From the NCBI GenBank assembly GCA_964653075.1, contig CAZZAX010000010.1, positions 8,774 through 72,773 on the forward strand: a stretch of DNA of 64,000 bases, in the 5' to 3' direction. Position 1 is the stretch's first letter, and each line of letters opens with the position of its first letter. The notes beneath the pieces are model-generated. The model was not told the origin of the DNA. It did no database searches and worked only from the letters and a program-made list of their open reading frames with translations. Origin of the DNA: NIOZ-UU13 sp964653075 (GTDB taxonomy: Bacteria > Planctomycetota > Phycisphaerae > Sedimentisphaerales > Anaerobacaceae). Shown in pieces: positions 26,329-35,796 of the stretch. Both the position numbers and the translations under genes were made by a program.

Positions 26329-28875
26329 GTGAAAAAGAAAATACTGATTACATCAATCTTTGTGGGATTAACCGCGGTTGCGATAGTTGTTTATTTAGGA
26401 TGCAGCCAGCAGAGCAGTGGTACTTTATCATCCCGGACAAACGTAGATAAATCGAACGAAGAGGCAGATGTAGCATGGGCAGAAATAACTGACAAACCTG
26501 ATACCGAAGTACAAATGCCGACAGAGCCGCAGGCAATATTATCTCAGCTACCAAAAGTTGCGAGAGATAAGAGTGGGCTACACATAAAAGCTGGGAAACT
26601 CGAACCTGAAAGTGAAGAAAAAGGAAAATCTCAAGTAATGTCAGGTCCGGTGCCGGTGCTTGGCGATAAACTTCTGACTGGTGGTATCTTTGCTCCCAAA
26701 GATCGTGAGGGTCACGAGGGGGGTGGATTGGGTGGATTTGGCGGAGGGATTGCCTGGAACGATGATAGAACAGACAGGTTGGGTGAATTGGGTGGATTTG
26801 GAGGGGAAGTAACATATAATTGGAACGGGTCTGCTCCGGTTATTTATAATGATGCGCATGGGGACTTTTCCCGAAGGTCCCGGAAAAGATTTTTTGGCAC
26901 GCCGATGAGTGCAAGTGAAAGTCGGCTAAAAGCTGGTATGCGGCGGATACCTGCTGAAATACTCAATGTCTCGGCCGATGAGATATGGGTGATAGCCCGG
27001 CCTGAGACACAGGCGGTTCCTGCTACTGATGAAGATAGCCCCGGATGTGGGGCTATGTTGGCGAAATTGCCGAAAGAGGACAAAAAAATTCCACTGCCGC
27101 TTAAGCATACCGACGTCAAAGGACAAATCAGCGGCTATATCGCCACCGTTGATGTTACCCAGAAGTTCCATAATCCGTATGACGAGAAAATTGAGGCGGT
27201 ATATGTATTTCCACTGCCGCAAAACGCAGCGGTCAATGAGTTTATTATGGTAATCGGTAAGCGAAGAATCCGCGGTATAATTCGGGAGCGCAAAGAGGCG
27301 GAAGAGATTTACCGCCAGGCCAGAAGTCAGGGATATGTAGCTTCGCTGCTCACCCAGGAAAGACCAAATGTCTTCACACAGAAGGTCGCCAATATCGAGC
27401 CTGGTAAAAACATCGATGTAAATATAAAGTATTTCAATACGCTGGCCTATGTTGACGGCTGGTATGAGTTTGTCTTTCCTATGGTTGTTGGGCCGCGGTT
27501 CAATCCTCCCTGTTACACCGATGGAATCGGCGCTGTCGCCCGGGGTAAAAACGGCATCTCCGGACAGAAGACAGAGGTCCAGTATTTAAAACCCGGCGAG
27601 CGGAGCGGCCATGATATCGCTGTTAAAGTTGATGTTGATGCCGGTGTTTCCATCGAAGAAGTGGCCTGCACGAGCCACGTTATTACAAAAACTTTTACCA
27701 CGCCCGAAAATCTGACAGTCAAGCTCAGCAGTCTCGACAGTATCCCAAACAAGGATTTTGTTCTTCGCTACAAAGTAGCAGGCAAAAAAGTAAAGTCTGC
27801 GCTGGTAACGCACCGTGACAAACGGGGGGGATTTTTCAGCCTTATGCTGTATCCGCCGGAGAACCTTTCCTATCTCAAGCGGGCGCCAATGGAAATGATA
27901 TTTGTCCTCGATTGCTCCGGCAGTATGAGAGGCAAACCAATCGCCAAGGCCAAGGAGGCTATTAAACGCGGCCTGAAGAAGCTCGGAAAGGGCGATACTT
28001 TCCAGGTGATTCGCTTTTCGAATAACGCCTCTCAATTCGGGCCCAATCCTGTTCCTGCGACGCCGGCCAATATTCGCAAAGCTATCAGGTACGTTGATAA
28101 TCTTCATGGCAGTGGAGGGACTATGATGATTGAGGGGATAAAGGCGGCTCTGGATTTTGCCCATGACCCGGGCAGATTTCGTCTGGTCTCTTTTATGACA
28201 GACGGCTACATCGGTAATGAGGTTGAAATCCTCGCTGCTGTTCACCAGCGTCTTGGCGCCAGCCGAATTTTCAGTTTCGGCGTCGGTTCATCAGTCAATC
28301 GATACCTCCTCGACAGGATGGCCAATCTCGGCAAAGGTGCCGTCGCCTATATCGGTCTGGACGAAAGTGCCGGGCAAGTCGTTGATTTGTTCTACGAACG
28401 CATCAGCCATCCCGCACTTACCGATGTAAACATAGACTGGGGTAATATGCAGGTTACGGATGTATATCCCAACCACATTCGTGACCTCTTTGTAGGCCGT
28501 CCCGTAATTCTCACAGGCAGATTCAAAGGACAACGTAAGACAACCATTCGCGTTAGCGGCAAGGTCGGTGACCTGACTCAGGAAATAGCTATACCGGTCA
28601 ACCTTGATGATTCTGCTTCTACTCATTCGGGCATCGCCTGTGTATGGGCCAGAAAAAGAATCGAAACCTTGGCTAATCAGGCCACCTACGATAATAATTC
28701 GGACCTGCCCGGCCAAATCAAGCAGGTAGCTCTTGAGTATGGCCTGATGTCGGCCTATACAGCTTTCATTGCTGTCGATTCTTCCCGTAAAACCACCGGC
28801 GATCACGGCGTTACCGTTGCCGTCCCGGTGCCCGTCCCCGAAGGTGTTCGATACGATACTACTATACAGAATTAA
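26329..28875 (+). CDS. VIT and von Willebrand A domain lipoprotein
   Basis: 848 residues. GTG start, two bases after the previous stop, with AGGAG upstream. Signal with lipobox YLGC (Cys25). A low-complexity region includes two GGLGGFGG / GELGGFGG segments near residues 129-168. The VIT (inter-alpha-trypsin) domain spans about residues 265-395, with DVTQKFHNPYDEKIEAVYVFPLP and ERKEAEEIYRQARSQGYVASLL. The vWA domain starts ~520 with an intact MIDAS, D528-C-S530-G-S532. The tail ends in VPVPVPEG. VIT/vWA proteins bind other proteins through metal. As the last gene of the ECF operon it is probably a surface-exposed partner of the dockerin/cohesin pair. Confidence 0.88.
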   Translation: MKKKILITSIFVGLTAVAIVVYLGCSQQSSGTLSSRTNVDKSNEEADVAWAEITDKPDTEVQMPTEPQAILSQLPKVARDKSGLHIKAGKLEPESEEKGKSQVMSGPVPVLGDKLLTGGIFAPKDREGHEGGGLGGFGGGIAWNDDRTDRLGELGGFGGEVTYNWNGSAPVIYNDAHGDFSRRSRKRFFGTPMSASESRLKAGMRRIPAEILNVSADEIWVIARPETQAVPATDEDSPGCGAMLAKLPKEDKKIPLPLKHTDVKGQISGYIATVDVTQKFHNPYDEKIEAVYVFPLPQNAAVNEFIMVIGKRRIRGIIRERKEAEEIYRQARSQGYVASLLTQERPNVFTQKVANIEPGKNIDVNIKYFNTLAYVDGWYEFVFPMVVGPRFNPPCYTDGIGAVARGKNGISGQKTEVQYLKPGERSGHDIAVKVDVDAGVSIEEVACTSHVITKTFTTPENLTVKLSSLDSIPNKDFVLRYKVAGKKVKSALVTHRDKRGGFFSLMLYPPENLSYLKRAPMEMIFVLDCSGSMRGKPIAKAKEAIKRGLKKLGKGDTFQVIRFSNNASQFGPNPVPATPANIRKAIRYVDNLHGSGGTMMIEGIKAALDFAHDPGRFRLVSFMTDGYIGNEVEILAAVHQRLGASRIFSFGVGSSVNRYLLDRMANLGKGAVAYIGLDESAGQVVDLFYERISHPALTDVNIDWGNMQVTDVYPNHIRDLFVGRPVILTGRFKGQRKTTIRVSGKVGDLTQEIAIPVNLDDSASTHSGIACVWARKRIETLANQATYDNNSDLPGQIKQVALEYGLMSAYTAFIAVDSSRKTTGDHGVTVAVPVPVPEGVRYDTTIQN

Positions 28876-29101
28876 ACGGCGACCATTGCCAGATAGTAAT
28901 GCCGGATTATATGAAGACGATTCGATCCCCGAAGACCTCTGTCAAACCTTCTAATCACAAAGGCTCAGGAAATGCGCATTGTTGAATAAAACGCACTGGA
29001 AGCGGGGGGGCAATTCAGGTATTATTAATTTTCAAAAGTACCGAGGCAGGATTGAAGTTTTTTGGTTAATGCTGTTTTTCATTTTATCAAGGGCTACTGA
29101 C

Positions 29102-30475
29102 ATGAAGAATCAGAAGGTTAATACACAAAAGCATATAAGTAACATCTCTCGTCGGGTTTTTATGAGTGGTTCTGCCGCGGCTGCGGTGTCACTTACGATT
29201 GTGCCGAGTTATGTGTTGGCAGGTTCAGGCAATGCAGCTCCGAGCGAGAAACTCAATATAGCCGGGATTGGAGTCGGAGGACAGGGAAAATGGGACCTGG
29301 ACAATGTTAGCAGTGAAAATATTGTCGCTCTTAGTGATGTGGATTGGGAGCGAGCGGCGGACACTTTCAAACAATACCCGAAGGCAAGGAGATACTGCGA
29401 TTTTCGAAAGATGCTTGAAAAGGAAAAGAACATCGATGCTGTTGTAGTTGCCACGCCGGACCATAATCATGCTGTTGCCACAATGGCGGCCATCAAAATG
29501 GGAAAGCACGTCTATTGTGAAAAGCCGCTAACTCGGACAGTCTATGAGGCGCGCGCTGTAGCCAAAGCGGCCCGCCGGGCCGGTGTTGCAACTCAGATGG
29601 GAAACCAGGGTATGGCATTTGAAGGAAATCGTCTTATCAATGAATGGATATGGGATGGAGCAATCGGCCCGGTGCGAGAGGTACACGCCTGGTCCGACAG
29701 ACCAACTCATAACGGCCAGCTATTTTGGGCCCAGGGGGTTGAGAGGCCAAAAGAGACACCACCTGTTCCTTCAACTCTTGATTGGGATTTGTGGCTGGGG
29801 CCTGCGCCCTACCGACCATATCACCCGGCCTATGTGCCGTTCAGTTGGCGAGGGTGGTGGGATTTTGGGTCGGGAGGATTGGGAGACATGGGCATTCATA
29901 ACCTGGCGCCGGTTTTTTCAGCACTGAAGCTCAGAGCTCCAACCAGCGTGTATTCCAGCTCGACTTTGGTTTATAAGGAGACTTTGCCTCTGGCCTCGAC
30001 GGTACACTATGAATTCCCTGCTCGTGAGGACATGCCTGCCGTAAAACTGCACTGGTACGATGGCGGGATTATACCTCCGCGTCCGGACGAGCTGGAGGTT
30101 GATAGAGAGCTGTCGCGCGAGGATGGTTTGATTTTCGTAGGTGACAAAGGCAAGATGTATGTCGAAGGCTGGGGCGGTAACAGCCCGCGGTTGATACCTG
30201 AAGTAAAAATGAAGGCATACAAAAGACCCCCGAAAACGCTGTCTCGCTCAATTGGTCATCATAAGGAGTGGATTGAAGGCTGCAAGCACGGAACATCAAC
30301 TCGCTCCAGCTTTGACTTTGCAGGGCCTTTGACGGAGGCGGTCTTATTGGGGACGGTTTCGGTTCGGATGGGCGGCAGGAGATTGATCTGGGACAGCGAA
30401 AAATTCAAGGTGACCAACCTTCCGGAAGCAAATAAGTATTTGCACTATCAATATCGACAGGGATGGACGTTGTAG
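29102..30475 (+). CDS. Tat-exported Gfo/Idh/MocA family oxidoreductase (1)
   Basis: 457 residues from ATG 29102, preceded by AAGGG; earlier in-frame starts only add a run without homology. Tat signal ISRRVFMSGSAAAA (R17-R18). Rossmann dinucleotide loop GIGVGGQG (55-62), catalytic EKP in HVYCEKPL and a late GGLGDMGIHN. The family oxidises or epimerises sugars with NAD(P). A Tat signal on these enzymes is typical of planctomycetes and is often linked with DUF1080 hydrolases acting through keto-sugars. Probably cotranscribed with the second family member 60 bases downstream. Confidence 0.9.
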   Translation: MKNQKVNTQKHISNISRRVFMSGSAAAAVSLTIVPSYVLAGSGNAAPSEKLNIAGIGVGGQGKWDLDNVSSENIVALSDVDWERAADTFKQYPKARRYCDFRKMLEKEKNIDAVVVATPDHNHAVATMAAIKMGKHVYCEKPLTRTVYEARAVAKAARRAGVATQMGNQGMAFEGNRLINEWIWDGAIGPVREVHAWSDRPTHNGQLFWAQGVERPKETPPVPSTLDWDLWLGPAPYRPYHPAYVPFSWRGWWDFGSGGLGDMGIHNLAPVFSALKLRAPTSVYSSSTLVYKETLPLASTVHYEFPAREDMPAVKLHWYDGGIIPPRPDELEVDRELSREDGLIFVGDKGKMYVEGWGGNSPRLIPEVKMKAYKRPPKTLSRSIGHHKEWIEGCKHGTSTRSSFDFAGPLTEAVLLGTVSVRMGGRRLIWDSEKFKVTNLPEANKYLHYQYRQGWTL

Positions 30476-30536
30476 CTAAATATAAGTCTTGTTTTGCTGA
30501 AAATTAAGGACTCGAACAATAAGGAGGTAGATTTAT

Positions 30537-31634
30537 ATGTCGGGCAAGGGAAGAGTAAAAGTCGGGATAATTGGTTCACGGTTTGAAGCGGAAATTCATG
30601 CCGAATCGTTTCGGATTATGCCTGAAGATGCTGAAGTAGTTGCAATTGCTTCTCCTACAGAAGGCAACGCCAAAAAGCTGGCGGACAGGTACGGAATTAG
30701 CCGCGTCTTTACCGACTATAAGCAAATGCTTGCTGAGAAAGATATCGAGATGGTAACAATTGCGGCGCCGAACTATTTACACGCACAGATGACAGTTGAT
30801 ATTGCCAACGCCGGCAAGCATGTGGTTTGTGAAAAGCCCCTCTGTATGACACTGGAAGAGGCTGATTTAATGATTGAAACTTGCCGGAGCAAGGGTGTGT
30901 TACTGATGTATGCGGAGGAGCTGTTTTTCACACCCAAATATGTGAAGGCAAAGGAAATGGCCGACCAGGGGGCGTTTGGCAAGGTTTATATGGTTAAACA
31001 GATGGAGAAGCATTTTGGCCCGCACGCTTCGTGGTTTTGGGATGTCGAAAAATCGGGCGGTGGTGTTTTTATGGATATGGGCTGTCACGGGATAGCTTTT
31101 TGCTATTGGTTTCTGGGTCGGCCGGATATAAAAACTGTATATTGTCAGATGGCGACTCACGTTCACGGCGACAAGACAAAAGGTGAAGACAATTCCATTT
31201 GTATTCTCGAATTTGCAAACGGTGCAGTTGGTATGATTGAGGACAGTTGGGCCCGGCGCGGTGGCATGGAGGACCGTATCGAAGTATATGGAGAAGGGGG
31301 AGTTACTTATGCTGATTTGCATATGGGCAATGCCTTGCCTACTTACAGCGAATACGGCTACGGCTATGCGGTCGAGAAAGCCCCTACGACAAAAGGATGG
31401 ACTTATCCGGTCTTCGAGGAGCTGTGGAACTATGGTTTTCCGCAGGAAATGCATCATTTCGCTCGATGTGTCCGCGGCAGGGAAGAGCCGCAGGCGACAG
31501 GTGAGGATGGCCGGTTAGTGCAGCAGGTCCTCTATGCCGGTTATAAGTCGGCGGCAGCAGGGGCCAAGATTCAATTGCCGTTTAAGGCGGATGGCGTCGA
31601 AAGACCGATTGACCTGTGGCTTGAAGGACGATAA
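30537..31634 (+). CDS. Gfo/Idh/MocA family oxidoreductase (2), cytoplasmic
   Basis: 365 residues, no signal peptide, strong AAGGAGGT before the ATG. N-terminal Rossmann domain starting VKVGIIGSRFEAEIHAESF, catalytic EKP in HVVCEKPLCMTLEEA, then the C-terminal alpha/beta domain with GGGVFMDMGCHGIAF (metal/substrate His region) and GAVGMIEDSWARRGGM. Probably an NAD(P)-dependent sugar or inositol dehydrogenase, substrate unknown. It pairs with the Tat-exported paralogue upstream, suggesting that one step acts outside and one inside the cell. Confidence 0.9.
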   Translation: MSGKGRVKVGIIGSRFEAEIHAESFRIMPEDAEVVAIASPTEGNAKKLADRYGISRVFTDYKQMLAEKDIEMVTIAAPNYLHAQMTVDIANAGKHVVCEKPLCMTLEEADLMIETCRSKGVLLMYAEELFFTPKYVKAKEMADQGAFGKVYMVKQMEKHFGPHASWFWDVEKSGGGVFMDMGCHGIAFCYWFLGRPDIKTVYCQMATHVHGDKTKGEDNSICILEFANGAVGMIEDSWARRGGMEDRIEVYGEGGVTYADLHMGNALPTYSEYGYGYAVEKAPTTKGWTYPVFEELWNYGFPQEMHHFARCVRGREEPQATGEDGRLVQQVLYAGYKSAAAGAKIQLPFKADGVERPIDLWLEGR

Positions 31635-31676
31635 CACGGATGGACTTCTATTAGTGCCATCTGTATTGAACATAAC

Positions 31677-33131
31677 TTATTGATTCGATGGCAATAGCTG
31701 AACGGCCCCGATTTTATATCTGCGAAACCCATCATCGTTTTCATGCGGCAGGGCAATAACAGGTGTGCCGTCGCGTTTTCCAACTGAGACATACAAATCA
31801 TATATGCCGGGCTGTGTGTTTGGTGCGAAGCCATACGTATTTAGTGCTGCGGCAAAAGTTGAAGCGATAGTTCTGACCGGTAGCTTGCCTTGCGGACTTA
31901 CGGCCAGGTCGCGAACATTGAATGATTCGTCACAGAAGGCCGCGATAATTCCGCCTTTATTGTCCTTGATGGTAAAGGCGATAAAGCCCCCCGGATAACA
32001 GGGTGCTACGGCTGCATTGGCCCATGTGCTTGTAATTGTGAAGGGCTCGCTCAGACGAATCTCTTTTGGGAAAACAGCCTTCTTTAATTGAATCCGATAC
32101 CCCATCCGCCGGTTGATTTTCTCTATGATATCACGGTTTTCATTGAGCAGGATTCTCGGCCACCAGTGTATTGACATGTAGCTGGCGTGGTATTCTTCGA
32201 CAGCCCTGAGTAAAAGTGAGCCGTCGCCCCATGCGTTTTTGCGTTTGCTTGGACCGTAGTGTTCGTGTTCCAGAATCACAGGCAGCTTCGGCCAGAACTC
32301 CTCGGCCATTTCAGCGTGGAACCATGAGCGAGGCGGAGGCTGAACGCAGATGCTGTCGTCCCGGAGTGTTACGCCTTTGAACAGGGCATAATCTGTGATA
32401 GGGAAATGTCTTCCCGGCTCACCAGGCCCGGCAAAATCGTCACTGATTGCCAGCAGGGTCTTTTTGAAATGTTTACAATATAAATCGACGTGGATTTTCC
32501 GTGACTCAAAATCAAAAGGGAGCTTCGAGCTTGCCCATGTGTGTCCTTCACCCCAGACGCCGAACGAACCGATATCGATAAAAGCAACATTCGGATTATC
32601 ATCGTATCGTTTTGCCAGCGCAGCCAGAAAGTGGTCAAGCTTTTCAAGGAAGATAGGGTCTTTGTAATCGGGTTCCCAGAATGGGCCGTCCTTGTCTACA
32701 CCCTTGCCGACTGTGAAATTATATCCTTTTGCGCCGGCATCGTGGACCCACTTCGGTGTTGCCCAGCGCATCCAGGATTCTGTGCTGCTGATGCGAAGGG
32801 AAATCTGTTTACCCTTATCTATCCAGCGCTGGGCGGGGGTATCCAGCAGAGACCAGTTGAATTTGCCCTCCTGTGGTTCGAGGAAGGACCACGGAACCCG
32901 CAGGTAAACACAGGAAAGGCCGGGAAAGTCGTCGAGTGTATCGGAGGGCTTTAGTTTCGAGCCGTAGTTTGTGATGATGTTTGAGTAAAAGTGCATTGTC
33001 CAGCCCATCTGTGGATTGATGAGTGCCCGGCCGTGGTCAATTGGTTCGACGATTTGCAGAGTCGATTCCTGTGCCAGTGAGGATATAGCGATAAGGATGG
33101 TAATGCTTAAAATAAATAGAAATCTATTCAT
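31677..33131 (-). CDS. secreted TIM-barrel glycosidase-like protein with DUF4832-type C-terminus
   Basis: 484 residues with a Sec signal (RFLFILSITILIAISSLA). The N-terminal ~330 residues look like a GH-A TIM barrel: GLSCVYLRVPWSFLEPQEGKFNWSLLD, AFIDIGSFGVWGEGH and LPVILEHEHYG offer candidate acid/base and nucleophile glutamates. The C-terminal ~120 residues are a beta-sandwich beginning MGYRIQLKKAVFP, the DUF4832 pattern. It probably acts on extracytoplasmic glycan; substrate unknown. AAGGA lies 10 nt before the ATG. Divergent from the propeller lipoprotein. Confidence 0.68.
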   Translation of the reverse strand: MNRFLFILSITILIAISSLAQESTLQIVEPIDHGRALINPQMGWTMHFYSNIITNYGSKLKPSDTLDDFPGLSCVYLRVPWSFLEPQEGKFNWSLLDTPAQRWIDKGKQISLRISSTESWMRWATPKWVHDAGAKGYNFTVGKGVDKDGPFWEPDYKDPIFLEKLDHFLAALAKRYDDNPNVAFIDIGSFGVWGEGHTWASSKLPFDFESRKIHVDLYCKHFKKTLLAISDDFAGPGEPGRHFPITDYALFKGVTLRDDSICVQPPPRSWFHAEMAEEFWPKLPVILEHEHYGPSKRKNAWGDGSLLLRAVEEYHASYMSIHWWPRILLNENRDIIEKINRRMGYRIQLKKAVFPKEIRLSEPFTITSTWANAAVAPCYPGGFIAFTIKDNKGGIIAAFCDESFNVRDLAVSPQGKLPVRTIASTFAAALNTYGFAPNTQPGIYDLYVSVGKRDGTPVIALPHENDDGFRRYKIGAVQLLPSNQ

Positions 33132-33516
33132 TATGCCATTATCCTTTATACTGTTTGTACATTTTTAATATTTTTCATTATCGCTTACTATGTCCATTAT
33201 AGCGGCTCTTTGCCCTTTTGCACGATACATTTGAGTGACGGTGATTTTAACCCACAACCGGGGATATAAAAGCGGTTTGCCGGCAATGGCTGTTCTAAAT
33301 TATAATGGCAAAGAAAGATTGTATGTCTGTTTTCTTGCTTTTCACTTCGAGTCTAATATACTGTTTATAAGAATTTCTTTGTGAATAAAGTTACCCTGAT
33401 GCTGACGAAACGACCGCGCCTTGAGAGGCTCTGGTTGCATAGTTTCTGTTTGCTTGATTTTTTTCTTCAAGTAATGTCAGAGTAGAGAAAAGAGATTAGT
33501 AGAGAGATAGACAACA
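33132..33516. other. divergent intergenic region with a plus-strand promoter
   Basis: No gene seen. TTGCTT (33335-33340), 16 bp, TATACT (33357-33362) is a moderate promoter match reading toward the lipoprotein gene, leaving a long 5' leader of ~150 bases. Confidence 0.4.
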
Positions 33517-35544
33517 ATGCAAATAAGTTATTCAAAAATTTTCTTAACGGTGGTACTTCTGGTTCTAATAAACTCCTGTTCAATTATATCCCTTGAGCAG
33601 CGGCCGTTTGCCTCTAAAGATTCATCGTGTAATTATTTTAAGATTCAGGTGGTGGACCGACAGACCGGACGGGGTGTGCCTTTGGTCGAATTGAGGACTA
33701 CAAATAACATCCGTTATTTCACGGACAGCAATGGAATAGTAGCATTCTATGAACCGGGTTTGATGGACAGGGAGGTCTTTTTCTTTATTGAAAGTCATGG
33801 TTATGAATATCCTAAAGATGGGTTTGGTTTTCATGGAACAAGACTAAAGACAATACGCGGAGGCAGAGCAGTTATCAAAATCAACCGTATTAATATTGCC
33901 GAGCGGCTTTATCGAGTCACAGGTCAGGGGATATATCGCGACAGTGTTCTTACAGGGCATCCGGATCCATTACAAAATCCGGTTCTCAATGGGCAGGTAA
34001 CAGGGCAGGACTCGGTATATACTTGTATCTACAGGGATAGATTGTTCTGGTTGTGGGGCGATACAAATAGACCCTCCTATCCACTTGGTCACTTTGGAAC
34101 GGCCGGGGCGGTCTCAAATCTTCCGGAACATGGAGGGCTTGGCCCTGCTATAGGTGTTAACCTTGAATATTATGTTGATAAGAACGGATTTAGCCGGCCA
34201 ATTTCCCCGTTAAAAGAACCCGGTTTAGTATGGCTTGACGGATTACTGACAGTAAAAGATAACGAAGAACAAGAGCGGATGGTTGCTAAATTTGCCCGTA
34301 TGAAAAGTCTTGGACAAGCTTATGAGCGAGGGCTGGTGGTTTTCAACGATGAAATACAGTCGTTCGAGCCGCTAGTGCGTTCTGGTGTTGAGTTTTTGTC
34401 GTTTTCCAATTCCGGGCATGCTGTTCGGGTAAGTGTTGACGACAAAGAATACTACTATTTTGCAACACAATTTCCGCTGGCAGTTCGTATGCGTGTCAGA
34501 GCTGAGTGGGAAGATATCATCGATCCGAATCAATACGAGGTATTGACATCTCTTGGGTCAAAAATATCTGATGACGGAGATGCACAGAGAATGGACCTGG
34601 CTGAGGATGAGAATCCATATCGGTGGCTTCGTGCCGGAGAGCTTATTGAAGGTGAGGCTTTCACGAAGACTTCGTTAATAAAGGCGCTGGAAGAAGAAAA
34701 GAAGGACGTGCATCTGTACGACATTGAGTCCGGCAAAAGAATATCTCCTCATGGCGGCAGTGTTTATTTCAATAACTACCGGAACAGATGGATTATGATA
34801 ACAGTGCAGCAGTTCGGAGAAAGCTCTTATCTGGGTGAGGTCTGGTATGCCGAAGCCGACACGCCTGTCGGGCCCTGGGCTTATGCCAGAAAGATTGCAA
34901 CGCATAATAAATACTCTTTCTACAATCCAAAGCAACATCCGTTTTTCGACAAAGACGGCGGCCGGTTAGTCTTTTTCGAAGGCACTTATACACACACATT
35001 TTCAGGTTCTGCTGAGAATGCAACGCCCCGTTATGACTACAACCAGGTCATGTACCGATTGAATCTTGATGATTCCCTTCTTGCCCTGCCTGTTGCGGTC
35101 TATCAGTTGGGGGACGGACAAGGTAGAAAGAGCTATCTGCTGCGTGACGGTGTAGAAAAGGCCGGCCAGTGGGACTCTGTCGAAGCAGTACCTTTTTATG
35201 CGGTTGAGCCGGACAGAGCAAATGACGGGCTGGTTCCTGTTTATGCCGACACAATCTCCGCCAAGAGCGGGCGGACAATTTCTTTAAATGTAGAAGGCTC
35301 CGGTCCGTCTGCCAGGCTGCTTTTTTATGCTTTAGCATCGGATAATCAAAAGAAAGAGAATTCCTGCGTAGCAGCCCTTTTTGAATATCATCATATTGAT
35401 ACCGGGCAGCATCTTTATTCCACCGAACAGCAGTTACAGAACAGGGATTGGATTCGTGCGGAAAAACCTTTATGTTTGGTTTGGAAAGCACCATCAGAGG
35501 TGCTTCTTATAGACAGCAAGGCAAAACCGACTCATAGGTACTAA
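33517..35544 (+). CDS. lipoprotein with predicted beta-propeller (glycosidase-like), unknown function
   Basis: 675 residues. Lipobox INSC (Cys21). An N-terminal ~90-residue segment (IQVVDRQTGRGVPLVELRTTNNIRYFTDSNGIVAF) resembles a carboxypeptidase-regulatory/CarboxypepD-like beta-sandwich. The rest reads as repeated strands typical of five-bladed propellers: RDRLFWLWGDTNRP, then PHGGSVYFNNYRNRWIMITVQ...YLGEVWYAEADTPVGPWAYA and YNPKQHPFFDKDGGRLVFFEGTY. That last layout is shared with GH43/GH32-like and DUF4185-like families. No catalytic residues assigned. Similar proteins are common in planctomycetes. Confidence 0.6.
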   Translation: MQISYSKIFLTVVLLVLINSCSIISLEQRPFASKDSSCNYFKIQVVDRQTGRGVPLVELRTTNNIRYFTDSNGIVAFYEPGLMDREVFFFIESHGYEYPKDGFGFHGTRLKTIRGGRAVIKINRINIAERLYRVTGQGIYRDSVLTGHPDPLQNPVLNGQVTGQDSVYTCIYRDRLFWLWGDTNRPSYPLGHFGTAGAVSNLPEHGGLGPAIGVNLEYYVDKNGFSRPISPLKEPGLVWLDGLLTVKDNEEQERMVAKFARMKSLGQAYERGLVVFNDEIQSFEPLVRSGVEFLSFSNSGHAVRVSVDDKEYYYFATQFPLAVRMRVRAEWEDIIDPNQYEVLTSLGSKISDDGDAQRMDLAEDENPYRWLRAGELIEGEAFTKTSLIKALEEEKKDVHLYDIESGKRISPHGGSVYFNNYRNRWIMITVQQFGESSYLGEVWYAEADTPVGPWAYARKIATHNKYSFYNPKQHPFFDKDGGRLVFFEGTYTHTFSGSAENATPRYDYNQVMYRLNLDDSLLALPVAVYQLGDGQGRKSYLLRDGVEKAGQWDSVEAVPFYAVEPDRANDGLVPVYADTISAKSGRTISLNVEGSGPSARLLFYALASDNQKKENSCVAALFEYHHIDTGQHLYSTEQQLQNRDWIRAEKPLCLVWKAPSEVLLIDSKAKPTHRY

Positions 35545-35728
35545 GTTTTGACGAGTCGTTTACGCCTGTACTGATAGCTCTTGGCTTTTGATTCTCGTAC
35601 TCAAAAGCAGTTTATCTTCACACAAAATAATTGAGTACCGAGCCTGACCATGTTTGTTTTCAGTGAGGATGAGGGATTAAAAGAAAAAAGGAAATACAAG
35701 GTAAAAAATGATGTTATTTTCTTCTTGA

Positions 35729-35758
35729 TTGCTTGGCCGGACAATGTACGATTATAAT
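35729..35758 (+). promoter_or_regulatory. sigma70-type promoter for the HDOD gene
   Basis: TTGCTT (35729-35734), 18-bp spacer, TATAAT (35753-35758), 39 bases before the start codon. Confidence 0.55.
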
Positions 35759-35796
35759 GGTTTTGAATTGAGAGGGAATTGTTGAAAGGTGGTAAA

